DNA of 64,000 nucleotides, from positions 62,001 to 126,000 of the forward strand of contig JAHHRV010000001.1 of NCBI GenBank assembly GCA_020025595.1, written 5' to 3'. The position numbers were made by a program, and so were the translations under genes. A model generated the notes under the pieces. The model had not been told where the DNA came from, made no database searches, and saw only the letters and a list, made by a program, of their open reading frames with translations. Positions within the stretch are counted from its first letter, which is position 1, and each line of letters starts with the position of its first letter. This document shows, piece after piece, positions 8,130 through 16,590 of the stretch. This stretch comes from Oscillospiraceae bacterium (lineage in GTDB: Bacteria > Bacillota > Clostridia > Oscillospirales > Oscillospiraceae).

Positions 8130-8157
8130 GGTATGCCGGAAAAGAATCCGGCATACC
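8130..8157 (-). other. Intercistronic hairpin between pgk and tpiA
   Basis: GGTATGCCGGA (8130-8140) and its perfect complement (8147-8157) form an 11-bp stem with a 6-nt loop and no T-run. It may stabilise or process the pgk-tpiA transcript rather than end it (inference). Confidence 0.6.
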
Positions 8158-8173
8158 ACTATTGTTAAATCAA

Positions 8174-9373
8174 TTACTTGTCCTGCAGGCAAGCAATACC
8201 GGGCAGCTCCAGGCCTTCCAGGAACTCCAGGGAAGCGCCGCCGCCGGTGGAGATGTGGGTGATCTTGTCAGCGAAGCCCAGCTGCTCGCAGGCTGCAGCG
8301 CTGTCGCCGCCGCCAACGATGGTCACAGCGTCGGAATCAGCCAGTGCCTGAGCAACAGCGATGGTGCCCTTTGCCAGAGTGGGGTTCTCGAACACGCCCA
8401 TAGGTCCGTTCCAGACAACGGTCTTAGCAGCCTTAGCAGCAGCAGCGAACTCGGCCTGAGCCTTTTCGCCGATGTCCAGACCCATCTTGCCAGCGGGGAT
8501 TGCATCGGACATAACAGTCTCAACGGGAATCTCAGCATCGATGGGGGAGGGGAAGGAATCAGCAACGACGGTGTCGATGGGCAGCAGCAGCTTAACGCCC
8601 TTTGCCTCAGCCTTAGCCATCATTTCCTTGCAGTAATCCAGCTTTTCGTTGTCAACCAGGGAAGCGCCAACGCTGTGGCCCTGAGCTGCCAGGAAGGTGA
8701 AGGCCATGCCGCCGCCGATGATCAGGGTGTCGACCTTTTCCAGCAGGTTGTTGATAACATTCAGCTTGTCGGAAACCTTAGCGCCGCCCAGGATAGCGAC
8801 GAAGGGACGCTCGGGGTTAGCCAGAGCCTTACCCATGATGCCAACTTCCTTCTCAACCAGGAAGCCGCACACTGCGGGCAGGTAATCAGCAACACCAGCG
8901 GTGGAGGAGTGAGCACGGTGAGCGGTGCCGAATGCGTCGTTGACGAAGATGTCAGCCAGGCTGGCCAGTTCCTTGGACAGCTCGGGATCGTTCTTGGTCT
9001 CGCCCTTGATGTAACGGGTGTTCTCCAGCAGCATCACGTCGCCCTCTTTCAGAGCAGCAGCCTTAGCCTTGGAGTCCTCGCCTGCAACGTCAGCAGCCAT
9101 GATGACTTCCTTGCCCAGCAGCTCGCTCAGGCGGTCAGCAACGATCTTCAGGCTCAGCTCGGGCTTCCACTCGCCCTTGGGCTTGCCCATGTGGGAGCAC
9201 AGGATGACCTTTGCGTTGTGCTCGATCAGGTACTTGATGGTGGGCAGAGCGGCAACAATACGCTTGTCGCTGGTGATCTGACCATTCTTGGTGGGAACAT
9301 TGAAATCGCAGCGGCACAGAACGCGCTTGCCGGATACATCGATGTCCCGGATAGACTTCTTATTGTAATTCAT
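8174..9373 (-). CDS. pgk: Phosphoglycerate kinase
   Basis: The 399-aa glycolytic enzyme transfers phosphate from 1,3-bisphosphoglycerate to ADP. Signature stretches in order: RVLCRCDFNVP, CSHMGKPKG, LLENTRYIKGE, FVNDAFGTAHRAHSST, VAILGGAKVSDKL, GPMGVFENP and IVGGGDSAAA. Length matches the family. GGAGG precedes the ATG at 9373. It sits between trmL (25 nt upstream) and tpiA. The usual clostridial partners gap and gpmI are not here. Confidence 0.98.
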   Translation of the reverse strand: MNYNKKSIRDIDVSGKRVLCRCDFNVPTKNGQITSDKRIVAALPTIKYLIEHNAKVILCSHMGKPKGEWKPELSLKIVADRLSELLGKEVIMAADVAGEDSKAKAAALKEGDVMLLENTRYIKGETKNDPELSKELASLADIFVNDAFGTAHRAHSSTAGVADYLPAVCGFLVEKEVGIMGKALANPERPFVAILGGAKVSDKLNVINNLLEKVDTLIIGGGMAFTFLAAQGHSVGASLVDNEKLDYCKEMMAKAEAKGVKLLLPIDTVVADSFPSPIDAEIPVETVMSDAIPAGKMGLDIGEKAQAEFAAAAKAAKTVVWNGPMGVFENPTLAKGTIAVAQALADSDAVTIVGGGDSAAACEQLGFADKITHISTGGGASLEFLEGLELPGIACLQDK

Positions 9374-9398
9374 GATGATTCCTCCAAATTATTGGGGA

Positions 9399-9881
9399 TT
9401 ATCCCCGCATTTTTCCAAAATCCTGCAAACCCGGGAAGTCCAGTTGCCGGAGCGCCTCGTAGACCGTAATGGCTACGCTGTTGCTCAGGTTCAGGCTTCG
9501 GGCTTCGGCACGCATAGGCAGACGAACGCAGTGATCTGCATGCTCTGCAAGGAAGCTCTCGGGCAGACCCTTGGTTTCCTTGCCAAAGAAGAGATAGCAT
9601 TCATCTTCGAATTGGGCTTCCGTATAAGAACGGGGAGCCTTGGTAGACAGGCACCACATCTGTTTGACATCGTTTTTTGCGAAAAAGTCCTCCAGATTGT
9701 CGTAATCCCGAACATCTACCAAATGCCAGTAGTCCAAACCTGCACGGCGGACAGCCTTCTCTGAGATATCAAAGCCCAGGGGGCGGATCAGATGCAGTCT
9801 GGATCCGGTAGCGGCGCAGGTCCGGGCGATATTACCACAGTTTTGTGGAATTTCCGGTTCCACCAATACCACATTCAGCAC
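9399..9881 (-). CDS. trmL: tRNA (cytidine/uridine-34-2'-O)-methyltransferase
   Basis: The 160-aa SPOUT methyltransferase begins MLNVVLVEPEIPQNCGNIARTC, the hallmark of TrmL/YibK. The AdoMet-binding knot shows LFFGKETKGLP and RSLNLSNSVAITVYEAL. It methylates the ribose of wobble position 34 in leucine tRNAs. The start is GTG at 9881, preceded by GAGGTGA. First gene of an operon with pgk and tpiA. Confidence 0.95.
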   Translation of the reverse strand: MLNVVLVEPEIPQNCGNIARTCAATGSRLHLIRPLGFDISEKAVRRAGLDYWHLVDVRDYDNLEDFFAKNDVKQMWCLSTKAPRSYTEAQFEDECYLFFGKETKGLPESFLAEHADHCVRLPMRAEARSLNLSNSVAITVYEALRQLDFPGLQDFGKMRG

Positions 9882-9944
9882 ACCAAATCACCTCAAATAA
9901 TTGCTAATTCCGCAGCAAAAACTTCGCAGTTCGCTTGCTTACAT

Positions 9945-9973
9945 ATTGTATGCCAAATAGTTCATAAAATCAA
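9945..9973 (-). promoter_or_regulatory. Promoter of trmL-pgk-tpiA
   Basis: TTGATT (9968-9973), 17-nt spacer, TACAAT (9945-9950) on the minus strand, 63 nt before the GTG start. Confidence 0.68.
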
Positions 9974-10152
9974 TCTAAAAATACTGTTTTTTTCTAATAT
10001 TACATACTATTCACATAAAATATGGGGTTGCGTACCTAAATTTGGTGAAAATGTCATTTGCGATCGAGTATCGTATAAAAAATACAGAAGAAAATTTGTG
10101 CAAAAGGTAGAGCGGATTCAGAAAAAGCAGCGCGCTACACAACAACTGATAC

Positions 10153-10182
10153 AAAAAGCCGCCTCTAAAAAGAGACGGCTTT
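10153..10182 (-). terminator. Terminator of the small lipoprotein gene
   Basis: AAAGCCGCCTCT (10155-10166) pairs with AGAGACGGCTTT (10171-10182). On the minus strand a T-run follows. Confidence 0.85.
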
Positions 10183-10188
10183 GAATAA

Positions 10189-10530
10189 TTAATCAACTTT
10201 TACCTGTTCAATTGTGATGTGGGGCATACCGTTGTAATCGGAAACATTTTTTACATAGTCATACTCGAAGTGGACCTTGTCACCCACAGCAAGGGTATCC
10301 TTGCCCTTTAAGGTGGTGTAGGTCACCTGAATAACTGTTTCGGTATCATAGTGGCTGTCGCCTTCTGTAACTTCAACCCGGCAGTTCTGACCGTCCACAT
10401 ATTCAACGGTTCCGCTCAGGGACGAACCATATAAATCCAGCGTGGGCAGGGTAGGTCCGGAGCCGCAGCCTGCCAGCAGCACACCTGCCAGTACAGCCGA
10501 GAGTAAAATCATAAGGGGAGATTTTCGCAT
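10189..10530 (-). CDS. Small secreted lipoprotein, function unknown
   Basis: The 113-aa protein has a lipoprotein signal peptide ending in LLAGC, so it should be anchored to the outer face of the membrane after cleavage before the Cys. The mature part is short and beta-rich (SGTVEYVDGQNCRVEVTEGD, then KVHFEYDYVKN), resembling a small OB-like barrel. That is only an impression. GAGGTGATACCCT precedes the ATG. The gene is monocistronic with its own promoter and terminator, divergent from thiI. I do not recognise a named family. Confidence 0.8.
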   Translation of the reverse strand: MRKSPLMILLSAVLAGVLLAGCGSGPTLPTLDLYGSSLSGTVEYVDGQNCRVEVTEGDSHYDTETVIQVTYTTLKGKDTLAVGDKVHFEYDYVKNVSDYNGMPHITIEQVKVD

Positions 10531-10560
10531 AGGGTATCACCTCAAAAATAATCTGCATAT

Positions 10561-10589
10561 ATGATAGTTGGTTTTGGCTCAAAAAGCAA
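10561..10589 (-). promoter_or_regulatory. Promoter of the small lipoprotein gene
   Basis: TTGCTT (10584-10589), 17-nt spacer, TATCAT (10561-10566) on the minus strand. Confidence 0.5.
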
Positions 10590-10657
10590 GGATTAAGTTT
10601 TTATTTGCTTCGATTTGAAGAAAAAAGGGAAAGATACTATGAAAAACCACAGCGCTA

Positions 10658-10666
10658 TGCTATAAT
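10658..10666 (+). promoter_or_regulatory. Extended -10 promoter of thiI
   Basis: TGC directly precedes TATAAT (10661-10666), an extended -10 element. The -35 region is poor. The thiI start lies 36 nt downstream. Confidence 0.6.
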
Positions 10667-10701
10667 ATGCGAAAAATACCCATTACAATGGAGGAACAGA
10701 T

Positions 10702-11895
10702 ATGAAAGAAATCTTTTTGCTGAAGCTTGGCGAAGTGGTCCTCAAGGGAGCCAACAAGCGCCAGTTTGAAAGCAAGCTCCGGGCAAATGTCCGCCGCCGG
10801 ATGAAGCCCTTCGGAGAATTTGATGTGTATATTATGCAGTCCACCGTCTATGTGGAGCCGATGAATGAAGAGGCTGATGTGGACGGCGCATGGGATGCCT
10901 GCAAGAGCATCTTCGGCGTTGTGCGTCTGTGCCGCTGCCGTCCCTGCGACAAGGAACTGGATTCCATCTTCAACACCATCGAAGAGTATCTGGGTGCAGA
11001 TCTGGACTGTGCAAAGAGCTTTAAGGTGGAGTCCAAGCGTTCTGACAAGGCATTTCCTCTGACTTCTATTGCTATTTCCCAGGAAATCGGTGGTCGTCTG
11101 GCAGAAGCACACCCGGACTGCGAAGTTGATGTGCACAATCCCGACTATACCGTTTATGTTGAGATCCGGGATCTGGCAGCCTATGTCCACGGCCCTGCTG
11201 AGCCCGGTGCGGGCGGTCTGCCCACCGGCGTCGGCGGCAGAGCCATGTGCCTGCTCTCCGGCGGCATCGATTCCCCGGTAGCAGCCTATATGATGGCAAA
11301 GCGCGGCATGGAAATCGAATCCGTTCACTTTTTCTCTTACCCCTACACCTCTCAGCTGGCGAAGAACAAGGTTCTGGAGCTTGCCCGTCTGGTGACCCGC
11401 TACTCCGGCCGTATGACCGTGAATGTGGTCAGCTTTACAGAGATTCAGGAAGCTATCCGTGACAATTGTCCCGAGGAGTACTTCACCCTGATCATGCGCC
11501 GGTTCATGATGGAAATCTCCCAGCGCCTTGCCAAGAACGATGGCTGCGGCGCTCTGATCACCGGCGAAAATCTGGGTCAGGTGGCAAGCCAGACCATGGA
11601 AGCCATGACCGTTACCGGTGCTGTGGTGGATATCCCCATCTTTATGCCTCTGGTCGGTATGGACAAGGAAGAGATCGTGACCATTGCCCGGAAGATCGGC
11701 ACTCTGGAAACGGCAATCCTTCCCTATGAAGACTGCTGCACGGTCTTTACCCCCAAGCATCCCAAGACCAAGCCTACGCTGGGTCAGGTGATGCACGCAG
11801 AGCGTAAGCTGGACCGGGAGGCACTGATTCAGCGCGCACTGGAGTCTGTGGAAAAGATTGGTGTGAAATATGATGAAACAGAGCCTTTCTGCTAA
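10702..11895 (+). CDS. thiI: tRNA 4-thiouridine synthase
   Basis: The 397-aa enzyme adenylates uridine 8 of tRNA and inserts sulfur. In some bacteria it also feeds sulfur to thiamine synthesis. An N-terminal ferredoxin-like and THUMP region (residues about 1-165, starting KEIFLLKLGEVVLKGANKRQFE) precedes the PP-loop LLSGGIDSPVAAYMMAKRG at about residue 183. The C-terminal part carries EDCCTVFTPKHPKTKP. No rhodanese extension is present, as is usual for the short Gram-positive form. GGAGGA precedes the ATG. It overlaps pncC by 26 nt, so translation is probably coupled. Confidence 0.96.
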   Translation: MKEIFLLKLGEVVLKGANKRQFESKLRANVRRRMKPFGEFDVYIMQSTVYVEPMNEEADVDGAWDACKSIFGVVRLCRCRPCDKELDSIFNTIEEYLGADLDCAKSFKVESKRSDKAFPLTSIAISQEIGGRLAEAHPDCEVDVHNPDYTVYVEIRDLAAYVHGPAEPGAGGLPTGVGGRAMCLLSGGIDSPVAAYMMAKRGMEIESVHFFSYPYTSQLAKNKVLELARLVTRYSGRMTVNVVSFTEIQEAIRDNCPEEYFTLIMRRFMMEISQRLAKNDGCGALITGENLGQVASQTMEAMTVTGAVVDIPIFMPLVGMDKEEIVTIARKIGTLETAILPYEDCCTVFTPKHPKTKPTLGQVMHAERKLDREALIQRALESVEKIGVKYDETEPFC

Positions 11896-12340
11896 GGTTT
11901 TACAGGTGCTGACCGGAAAAAAACTGGCTACTGCGGAGAGTCTTACCGGCGGCGGTATCGGCTCGGCAATCACGGCGGTTCCGGGCGCTTCGGCTGTCTA
12001 TGCCGGCGGCATCATCAGCTATACCAATGAAGTCAAGCACAGGCTGCTGGGTGTGCCGGAGCAGGTGCTGCAGGAGCTGGGTGCGGTATCCGCTCCCGTG
12101 GCAAAAGTCATGGCCCAGGGCGCAAGAAATGCGCTGGAAGCAGATGTGGCAGTATCTGTCACAGGCCTGGCAGGCCCGGATGCAGATGAATTCGGTCACA
12201 GCGTCGGCACGGTCTTTATTGGCTATGCAGATGCAAAGACAGCCTTTTCCCGGGAATTCCACTTTTCCGGAGACAGACAGCAGATCAGAGAGCAGACCAT
12301 CGAATCTGCCCTGGCATTGATTCTGGAACAGAATCAGTAA
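11870..12340 (+). CDS. pncC: CinA C-terminal-type nicotinamide-nucleotide amidohydrolase
   Basis: The 156-aa stand-alone amidohydrolase domain resembles the C-terminal half of CinA. It deamidates nicotinamide mononucleotide to recycle NAD. Motifs: TAESLTGGGIGSAITAVPGAS with the catalytic Ser/Thr region, GGIISYTNEVKHRLLGV and VSVTGLAGPD. The CinA N-terminal MoCF-like domain is absent. ATG ATG begins within the 3' end of thiI, and I count the first as the start. A terminator follows at 12352. Confidence 0.92.
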   Translation: MMKQSLSAKVLQVLTGKKLATAESLTGGGIGSAITAVPGASAVYAGGIISYTNEVKHRLLGVPEQVLQELGAVSAPVAKVMAQGARNALEADVAVSVTGLAGPDADEFGHSVGTVFIGYADAKTAFSREFHFSGDRQQIREQTIESALALILEQNQ

Positions 12341-12351
12341 CGCAATATTTG

Positions 12352-12389
12352 AAAACTCCCTGCGTTTTAAGAAAATGCAGGGAGTTTTT
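12352..12389 (+). terminator. Terminator of thiI-pncC
   Basis: AAAACTCCCTGC (12352-12363) pairs with GCAGGGAGTTTT (12377-12388), ending in T residues. Confidence 0.88.
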
Positions 12390-12411
12390 GCGCGATAAAA
12401 GCGGACTTTGC

Positions 12412-12440
12412 TTGCATATCTGGCCTCTATATGGTAAATT
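12412..12440 (+). promoter_or_regulatory. Possible promoter of the polysaccharide deacetylase gene
   Basis: TTGCAT (12412-12417), 17-nt spacer, TAAATT (12435-12440). The -10 is a weak match. Confidence 0.45.
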
Positions 12441-12464
12441 GGTTTCAGAATGGAGGGGGAAGAT

Positions 12465-13412
12465 ATGGCTTCAAAAAACAGGATATGGATTAATGCTGTT
12501 TGTGCAGTACTGGTGACATTGCTGGCCTGCGGATGCGGTAAACAGGATCTGCCCTCGCAGACACAGCTGCAGGACAGCACGCAGGAATCGACCGAAGTGT
12601 ATACACCAACGCAGCAGCCGACTGAGCCTGCACCGCTGGAGATGGAAGTGCCTGTTCTGCTGTATCACCACATCGATGACACCGGCGACGGCGGCAGCTG
12701 TATCGAAGAAGGGAACTTCCTCCGCCATCTGGATGCGCTGGCTGCAGCAGGATACACCACTGTGACTATGGAGCAGCTGGCGGACTATGTGCAAAAGGGC
12801 AAACCGCTGCCCCCGAAACCCATTGCGATCACATTTGATGACGGCTACCTGAGCAACTACGAAATTGCATACCCGGCGCTTGCTGAGCGGGGGATGAAAG
12901 CCACCATTTTTGTCATCGGTGTCAGCGTGGGAAAGGATACCTACAAAGATACCGGAGAACCTATGTATCCCCATTTTTCCTATGAACAGGCTCGGGAAAT
13001 GGCAGATTCCGGCGTAATTTCGGTGCAGACCCATACCTATGATATGCACCAGTATCTGCCCTTTGAACCCGACGGCGGAAGAAAGGGCGTTTTGCCGCTG
13101 GAAAGCGAAACCGAGGAGGAATATCTTGATGCGCTGCGTGCAGATTTGCAGCAGGGCATTCAGGAGCTGGAGCAAGAGACCGGCCGAGAGAATATTTCTT
13201 TGGCCTATCCCTTTGGTAAATTTACGGAGGAAAGCGAGCAGGTCTGCGATGAACTGGATATCTTCATTACATTTACGATCCAGCCGGAACACGCAAAGCT
13301 CGTTAAGGGTCAGGCGGAAAGCCTGCGACTGTTGGGAAGATACTATATTGACGATATTTCCGAACAGGAACTGCTGGACCTGATCGAAGGGGAAGCACTC
13401 TCCGACACTTAA
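12465..13412 (+). CDS. Membrane-anchored polysaccharide deacetylase lipoprotein
   Basis: The 315-aa protein has a signal peptide with a lipobox-like VTLLACGC, so it is probably lipid-anchored outside the cell. A Thr/Gln-rich linker leads into a NodB-type carbohydrate esterase 4 domain. Its motifs are LLYHHIDDTG, the metal-binding TFDDGYLSNYE (about residue 122) and QTHTYDMHQY with the two metal-ligand His (about residue 188). Such enzymes remove N-acetyl groups from peptidoglycan or other polysaccharides. The GGAGGGGG ribosome site lies 5 nt before ATG 12465. An in-frame ATG five codons earlier lies at the ribosome site itself and was rejected. The exact substrate is not readable. Confidence 0.9.
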   Translation: MASKNRIWINAVCAVLVTLLACGCGKQDLPSQTQLQDSTQESTEVYTPTQQPTEPAPLEMEVPVLLYHHIDDTGDGGSCIEEGNFLRHLDALAAAGYTTVTMEQLADYVQKGKPLPPKPIAITFDDGYLSNYEIAYPALAERGMKATIFVIGVSVGKDTYKDTGEPMYPHFSYEQAREMADSGVISVQTHTYDMHQYLPFEPDGGRKGVLPLESETEEEYLDALRADLQQGIQELEQETGRENISLAYPFGKFTEESEQVCDELDIFITFTIQPEHAKLVKGQAESLRLLGRYYIDDISEQELLDLIEGEALSDT

Positions 13413-13462
13413 AAAAGAAGCAGCGGCTGAAAAAACCGCTGCCGGAATATATAACAAACAAG

Positions 13463-13494
13463 AAAATCCCCTCTGCATTGCAGAGGGGATTTTT
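13463..13494. terminator. Bidirectional terminator, deacetylase / LRR gene
   Basis: AAAATCCCCTCTGC (13463-13476), loop ATT, then the complement (13480-13493). Serves both convergent genes. A second, smaller GCAGCGG hairpin lies just upstream. Confidence 0.88.
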
Positions 13495-13497
13495 GAA

Positions 13498-15219
13498 TCA
13501 GGTGGGGTCGTAGTTGACGATCACATTCATGTCAAGCAGAGGTGCAACAGACTCGCTGGTAACCTGAGTGCCGAACGCATTTACCTGGACCAGAACGCCG
13601 CAGGAGGTAAGTGCGCTGATATCGGAAAGGTCAGGGTTGTAGTCCAGGAATACATAATTCAGGAAGGACGAGCCTGCCAGTGCGCTGATGTCGGTAACCT
13701 GGTTGTTATCGCCGACGATCTTGACCAGTTCACTGCCTTCTCCCAAATTGGGAATGGAGGTGACCAGATTGTAAGAGAAGTCCAGCTCTCTCAGAGTGTC
13801 GATGCCGGACAGGCCACCCAGACTGGTAATCTGGTTGTGAGAAACATCCACCTCTTCCAGAGCGGTGCAGGCAGACAGCGCATCCACATTGGTCAGTGCG
13901 TTGTGATGGGCACGCAGAGAATGCAGTGCGGTAAGCTTTCCTACGGGGCTCAGATCGGTCAAGCCGCTGCCGGATACATCCAGATCCGTCAAAGCGGTGC
14001 AGGAGCTGAGTGCAGAAATGGAGGAAAGCTTGTTGCTGGAAAGATCCAGCTTTTTCAGATTGGCAAGTCCGGACAGAGGTGCGGGATTTGTGATCGCATT
14101 CTGAGCCAGGTTGACTTCTTCCAAAGCGGTCATGTTTGCCAGCGTGCTGATATCGCCGATGGCGTTATCGGAAAGATCCAGGTAGGTGAGTGCCGGAAGA
14201 GCGGTAATCTCTGCCAGGGTAGAAATGCTGCTGCCGGACAGGGTCAGACGGGTCAGCGAGGAGAGCTTATTCAAGGGAGACAGAGACGAAGAAATACTGC
14301 AATTGGTGATGCTCAGCTCCTGAAGCTTGGTCATGCCGGACAGTGCGCTCAGGTCGGGCAGATTGAGTCCGTCCATGGTCAGCTTTTCCAGGTAGATAAA
14401 ATACTTCAGATCTTCCACGGTGGTGACCTCAGCAGGAAGCTCCAGCTCGGTAATGGACCACAGGTCCTTTGTGGTGATCACATTGTTTTCGCCGTAGGAC
14501 AGCTTGCTGCGGACCAGAGCATCAAGGGCAGGATCGGCCAGTGTGACATCTTCAATCACGCCGCCGATGGTGTAGTTGAAGATGGAGATGGGGCTGACCA
14601 GACCGTTATCCGCTACGCACAGGGCGTAGATCTTTGTCTCGCCGCCTTCCAGGGTCACGGAGCCGCTGCTGGGACCGGTCGCAGTGGAGGGGTAATCACC
14701 GTCGGTGGAGACATACAGGCTGCCGCTCTGGTAGGAGAAGTTCAGCGTGATATACTCGGAATAGAAGCCCGGCTCCTGATCTACGGTGGGAGCGGCAGGG
14801 CGCTGGGCATCCAGCTCTGCTTTGATGTCAGGGTCTGCGATGTTTTCCAGCATGGTGACAGCGTCCAGCAGCTTGTCCTGCTCTACAAAGGTTTTGCACA
14901 GGGCCAGGTACAGCTCTGCGGTGCCGCCGTCTGCAATGGCGTTGGTGAGGGTTGCTTCGGCCTTGGTATAATTGCCTGCGGATTTATAGATCTCAGCCAG
15001 CTCGATGGCAACATTCTGATCCTGATCGGAGAGCTTGTAGCTCAGATTATAAAACCATGTGGCGGTGTCGAAATGACCATCCTTGGCACTGTTGCGTGCC
15101 TGCGCATTCAGAAAGTCCTGAACGGTGGAACGGTCATAAACCAACATATACCAGAAGGCGCTGGTGATAATCAAAACAACCAGCAGCAACGGTATGATCC
15201 ATTTCATAAGTCGTTTCAT
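13498..15219 (-). CDS. Membrane-anchored leucine-rich-repeat protein with TPR-like region
   Basis: The 573-aa protein has one N-terminal membrane helix (WIIPLLLVVLIITSAFWYML) and a helical TPR-like segment at about residues 40-130. A beta domain like the chitobiase C-terminal/bacterial Ig-type fold follows at about 135-215 (PGFYSEYITLNFSYQ, then SLYVSTDGDYP). The C-terminal half has about 13 internalin-like leucine-rich repeats of 21-23 residues (for example LTYLDLSDNAIGDISTLANM). No LPXTG or second helix is seen, so the repeats should face outside as a type II protein. LRRs bind proteins, but the partner is unknown. GGAGTAATTCTC precedes the ATG. It is monocistronic with a consensus promoter. 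Confidence 0.88.
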   Translation of the reverse strand: MKRLMKWIIPLLLVVLIITSAFWYMLVYDRSTVQDFLNAQARNSAKDGHFDTATWFYNLSYKLSDQDQNVAIELAEIYKSAGNYTKAEATLTNAIADGGTAELYLALCKTFVEQDKLLDAVTMLENIADPDIKAELDAQRPAAPTVDQEPGFYSEYITLNFSYQSGSLYVSTDGDYPSTATGPSSGSVTLEGGETKIYALCVADNGLVSPISIFNYTIGGVIEDVTLADPALDALVRSKLSYGENNVITTKDLWSITELELPAEVTTVEDLKYFIYLEKLTMDGLNLPDLSALSGMTKLQELSITNCSISSSLSPLNKLSSLTRLTLSGSSISTLAEITALPALTYLDLSDNAIGDISTLANMTALEEVNLAQNAITNPAPLSGLANLKKLDLSSNKLSSISALSSCTALTDLDVSGSGLTDLSPVGKLTALHSLRAHHNALTNVDALSACTALEEVDVSHNQITSLGGLSGIDTLRELDFSYNLVTSIPNLGEGSELVKIVGDNNQVTDISALAGSSFLNYVFLDYNPDLSDISALTSCGVLVQVNAFGTQVTSESVAPLLDMNVIVNYDPT

Positions 15220-15254
15220 GAGAATTACTCCATTTCAGGGAATAGTTTGTCAGC

Positions 15255-15283
15255 ATTATACTAAATTACAGGAAAAATGTCAA
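15255..15283 (-). promoter_or_regulatory. Consensus promoter of the LRR gene
   Basis: TTGACA (15278-15283), 17-nt spacer, TATAAT (15255-15260) on the minus strand, a perfect sigma-A match. Confidence 0.9.
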
Positions 15284-15373
15284 GAAGTGCGATGAAAAGA
15301 TGATTGGTTTTATACAGAAAACCCTATTTTTTGTGGGAAATACCCGCTAAAATGATATGCAGAGGTGATACCG

Positions 15374-16345
15374 ATGAAAAAGCAAATCGTACTTGCATTT
15401 CTATGCGGGATGGTGATCCCCATGGCGATGATGGCATATGGTTTTCACACGCAGCCCCGGCAGGAAGAGAATCCGGAAAGCGTCCCGGAAAGCACTGCGC
15501 AGCCTGTGCAGCATTGCAATGACGCGCAGACGGATATCATGGTGCTGACAGACTCCGGGCGGGTGCAGCAGATGAAGCTGGATGAATACCTGACGGGAGT
15601 GGTTCTGTCGGAAATGCCCGCTGACTTTGATCAGGAGGCGCTGAAGGCGCAGGCCACGGTGGCACGGACCTATACCTGCAAGCGGATGGACAGCGACAAA
15701 CATGATGCTGCGGCGGTGTGTACGGACTCAGCGTGCTGTCAGGGGTATCGGTCACCGGAATCCTATCTGGATGCCGGCGGAACGGAGGATGCCGTGGAGA
15801 AAGTCCGTCAGGCGGTGGCTCAGACAGATTCCATGGTGCTGACCTACGAAGGGGAGCTGATCGACGCGACCTATTTTTCCTGCTCCGGTGGAACTACAGA
15901 GGATGCCGTGGCGGTGTGGGGGCAGGATGTTCCGTATCTGCAGTCTGTGGACAGCCCCGGGGAGGAGGATGCGCCCCGGTACGCAGAAAGTGTGTCCTTC
16001 ACAGCAGAGGAGTTTTTGAATCTGACAGGCTGTACTAGCAGCGAAGAGCCTGAGAACTGGTTTGCAGACATCTCCTACACGGATGGGGGTGGTGTTGATA
16101 CGATTCAGGTCTGCGGGGAAACCTTTACGGGGGTGGAGCTGCGGCAGCTTCTGGGTCTGCGTTCCACAGCCTTTGCAATAAGCGTGGATGCAGATACCAT
16201 TACCATTGAGACGAGAGGATTCGGTCATCGTGTGGGGATGAGCCAGTACGGTGCCCAGGCCATGGCACAGGCTGGAAGCAGCTGGGAAGAGATCCTGACC
16301 CACTACTACCAGGGAACCAAAATTGAGTCCCGACAGGAGGGGTAA
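15374..16345 (+). CDS. spoIID: Stage II sporulation protein D, peptidoglycan lytic transglycosylase
   Basis: The 323-aa protein has an N-terminal membrane anchor (IVLAFLCGMVIPMAMMAYGF) and an outer SpoIID domain. Motifs include LDEYLTGVVLSEMPADFDQEALKAQA with the catalytic Glu region, ATVARTYT, ATYFSCSGGTTEDA and the terminal GFGHRVGMSQYGAQAMAQAG. SpoIID cuts peptidoglycan during engulfment of the forespore, working with SpoIIM and SpoIIP. Its presence points to an endospore former. AGAGGTGA precedes the ATG at 15374. A GTG three codons earlier lies inside this ribosome site and was rejected. A sigma-E promoter is expected, but I could not identify one with confidence. Confidence 0.93.
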   Translation: MKKQIVLAFLCGMVIPMAMMAYGFHTQPRQEENPESVPESTAQPVQHCNDAQTDIMVLTDSGRVQQMKLDEYLTGVVLSEMPADFDQEALKAQATVARTYTCKRMDSDKHDAAAVCTDSACCQGYRSPESYLDAGGTEDAVEKVRQAVAQTDSMVLTYEGELIDATYFSCSGGTTEDAVAVWGQDVPYLQSVDSPGEEDAPRYAESVSFTAEEFLNLTGCTSSEEPENWFADISYTDGGGVDTIQVCGETFTGVELRQLLGLRSTAFAISVDADTITIETRGFGHRVGMSQYGAQAMAQAGSSWEEILTHYYQGTKIESRQEG

Positions 16346-16376
16346 AAAATAAAAATAGAAAAAATGAAAAAAGGGG

Positions 16377-16405
16377 TTGACAAGAGAAGGAACCGGTGAT
16401 ATAAT
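16377..16405 (+). promoter_or_regulatory. Consensus promoter of tRNA-Gly
   Basis: TTGACA (16377-16382), 17-nt spacer, TATAAT (16400-16405), a perfect match, 30 nt before the mature tRNA. Confidence 0.92.
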
Positions 16406-16434
16406 TCATCATGTTCCGCGAGAGAAAACGACAT

Positions 16435-16510
16435 GCGGGTGTAGCTCATCCGGTAGAGCGCCACCTTGCCAAGGTGGAGGTAGCGAGTTCGAGCCTCGTC
16501 ACCCGCTCCA
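16435..16510 (+). tRNA. tRNA-Gly (anticodon GCC)
   Basis: Acceptor GCGGGTG pairs with CACCCGC. The anticodon stem-loop CCACC TTGCCAA GGTGG gives GCC, the T-arm contains GAGTTCGAGCCTC, and the 3' CCA is encoded. It has its own consensus promoter and a terminator beginning right after the CCA. Confidence 0.96.
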
Positions 16511-16545
16511 AAGACTTCAGTGATTTCACTGAAGTCTTTTTTCTT
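16511..16545 (+). terminator. Terminator of tRNA-Gly
   Basis: AAGACTTCAGTG (16511-16522), 4-nt loop, complement (16527-16538), then a T-rich tail. Confidence 0.9.
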
Positions 16546-16590
16546 TTTCTGCATATTTGAAATCAGGCGGAATCCTTTCTGATTGAAATG

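Larger units (their letters stand above)
9882..10188. other. Intergenic region upstream of trmL
   Basis: AT-rich 307-nt gap. It holds the trmL promoter (9945-9973) and the terminator of the small lipoprotein gene (10153-10182). Between them, 9974-10152, I see no gene, repeat or RNA fold that I can support. Confidence 0.6.

Noticed and set aside
7514..9469. A 651-codon antisense frame across tpiA and pgk
   Set aside because: It is a shadow of two certain glycolytic genes, without start signals.
10011..10196. A 61-codon hydrophobic open frame in the AT-rich trmL upstream region
   Set aside because: It runs through the terminator hairpin of the neighbouring gene and lacks a ribosome site.
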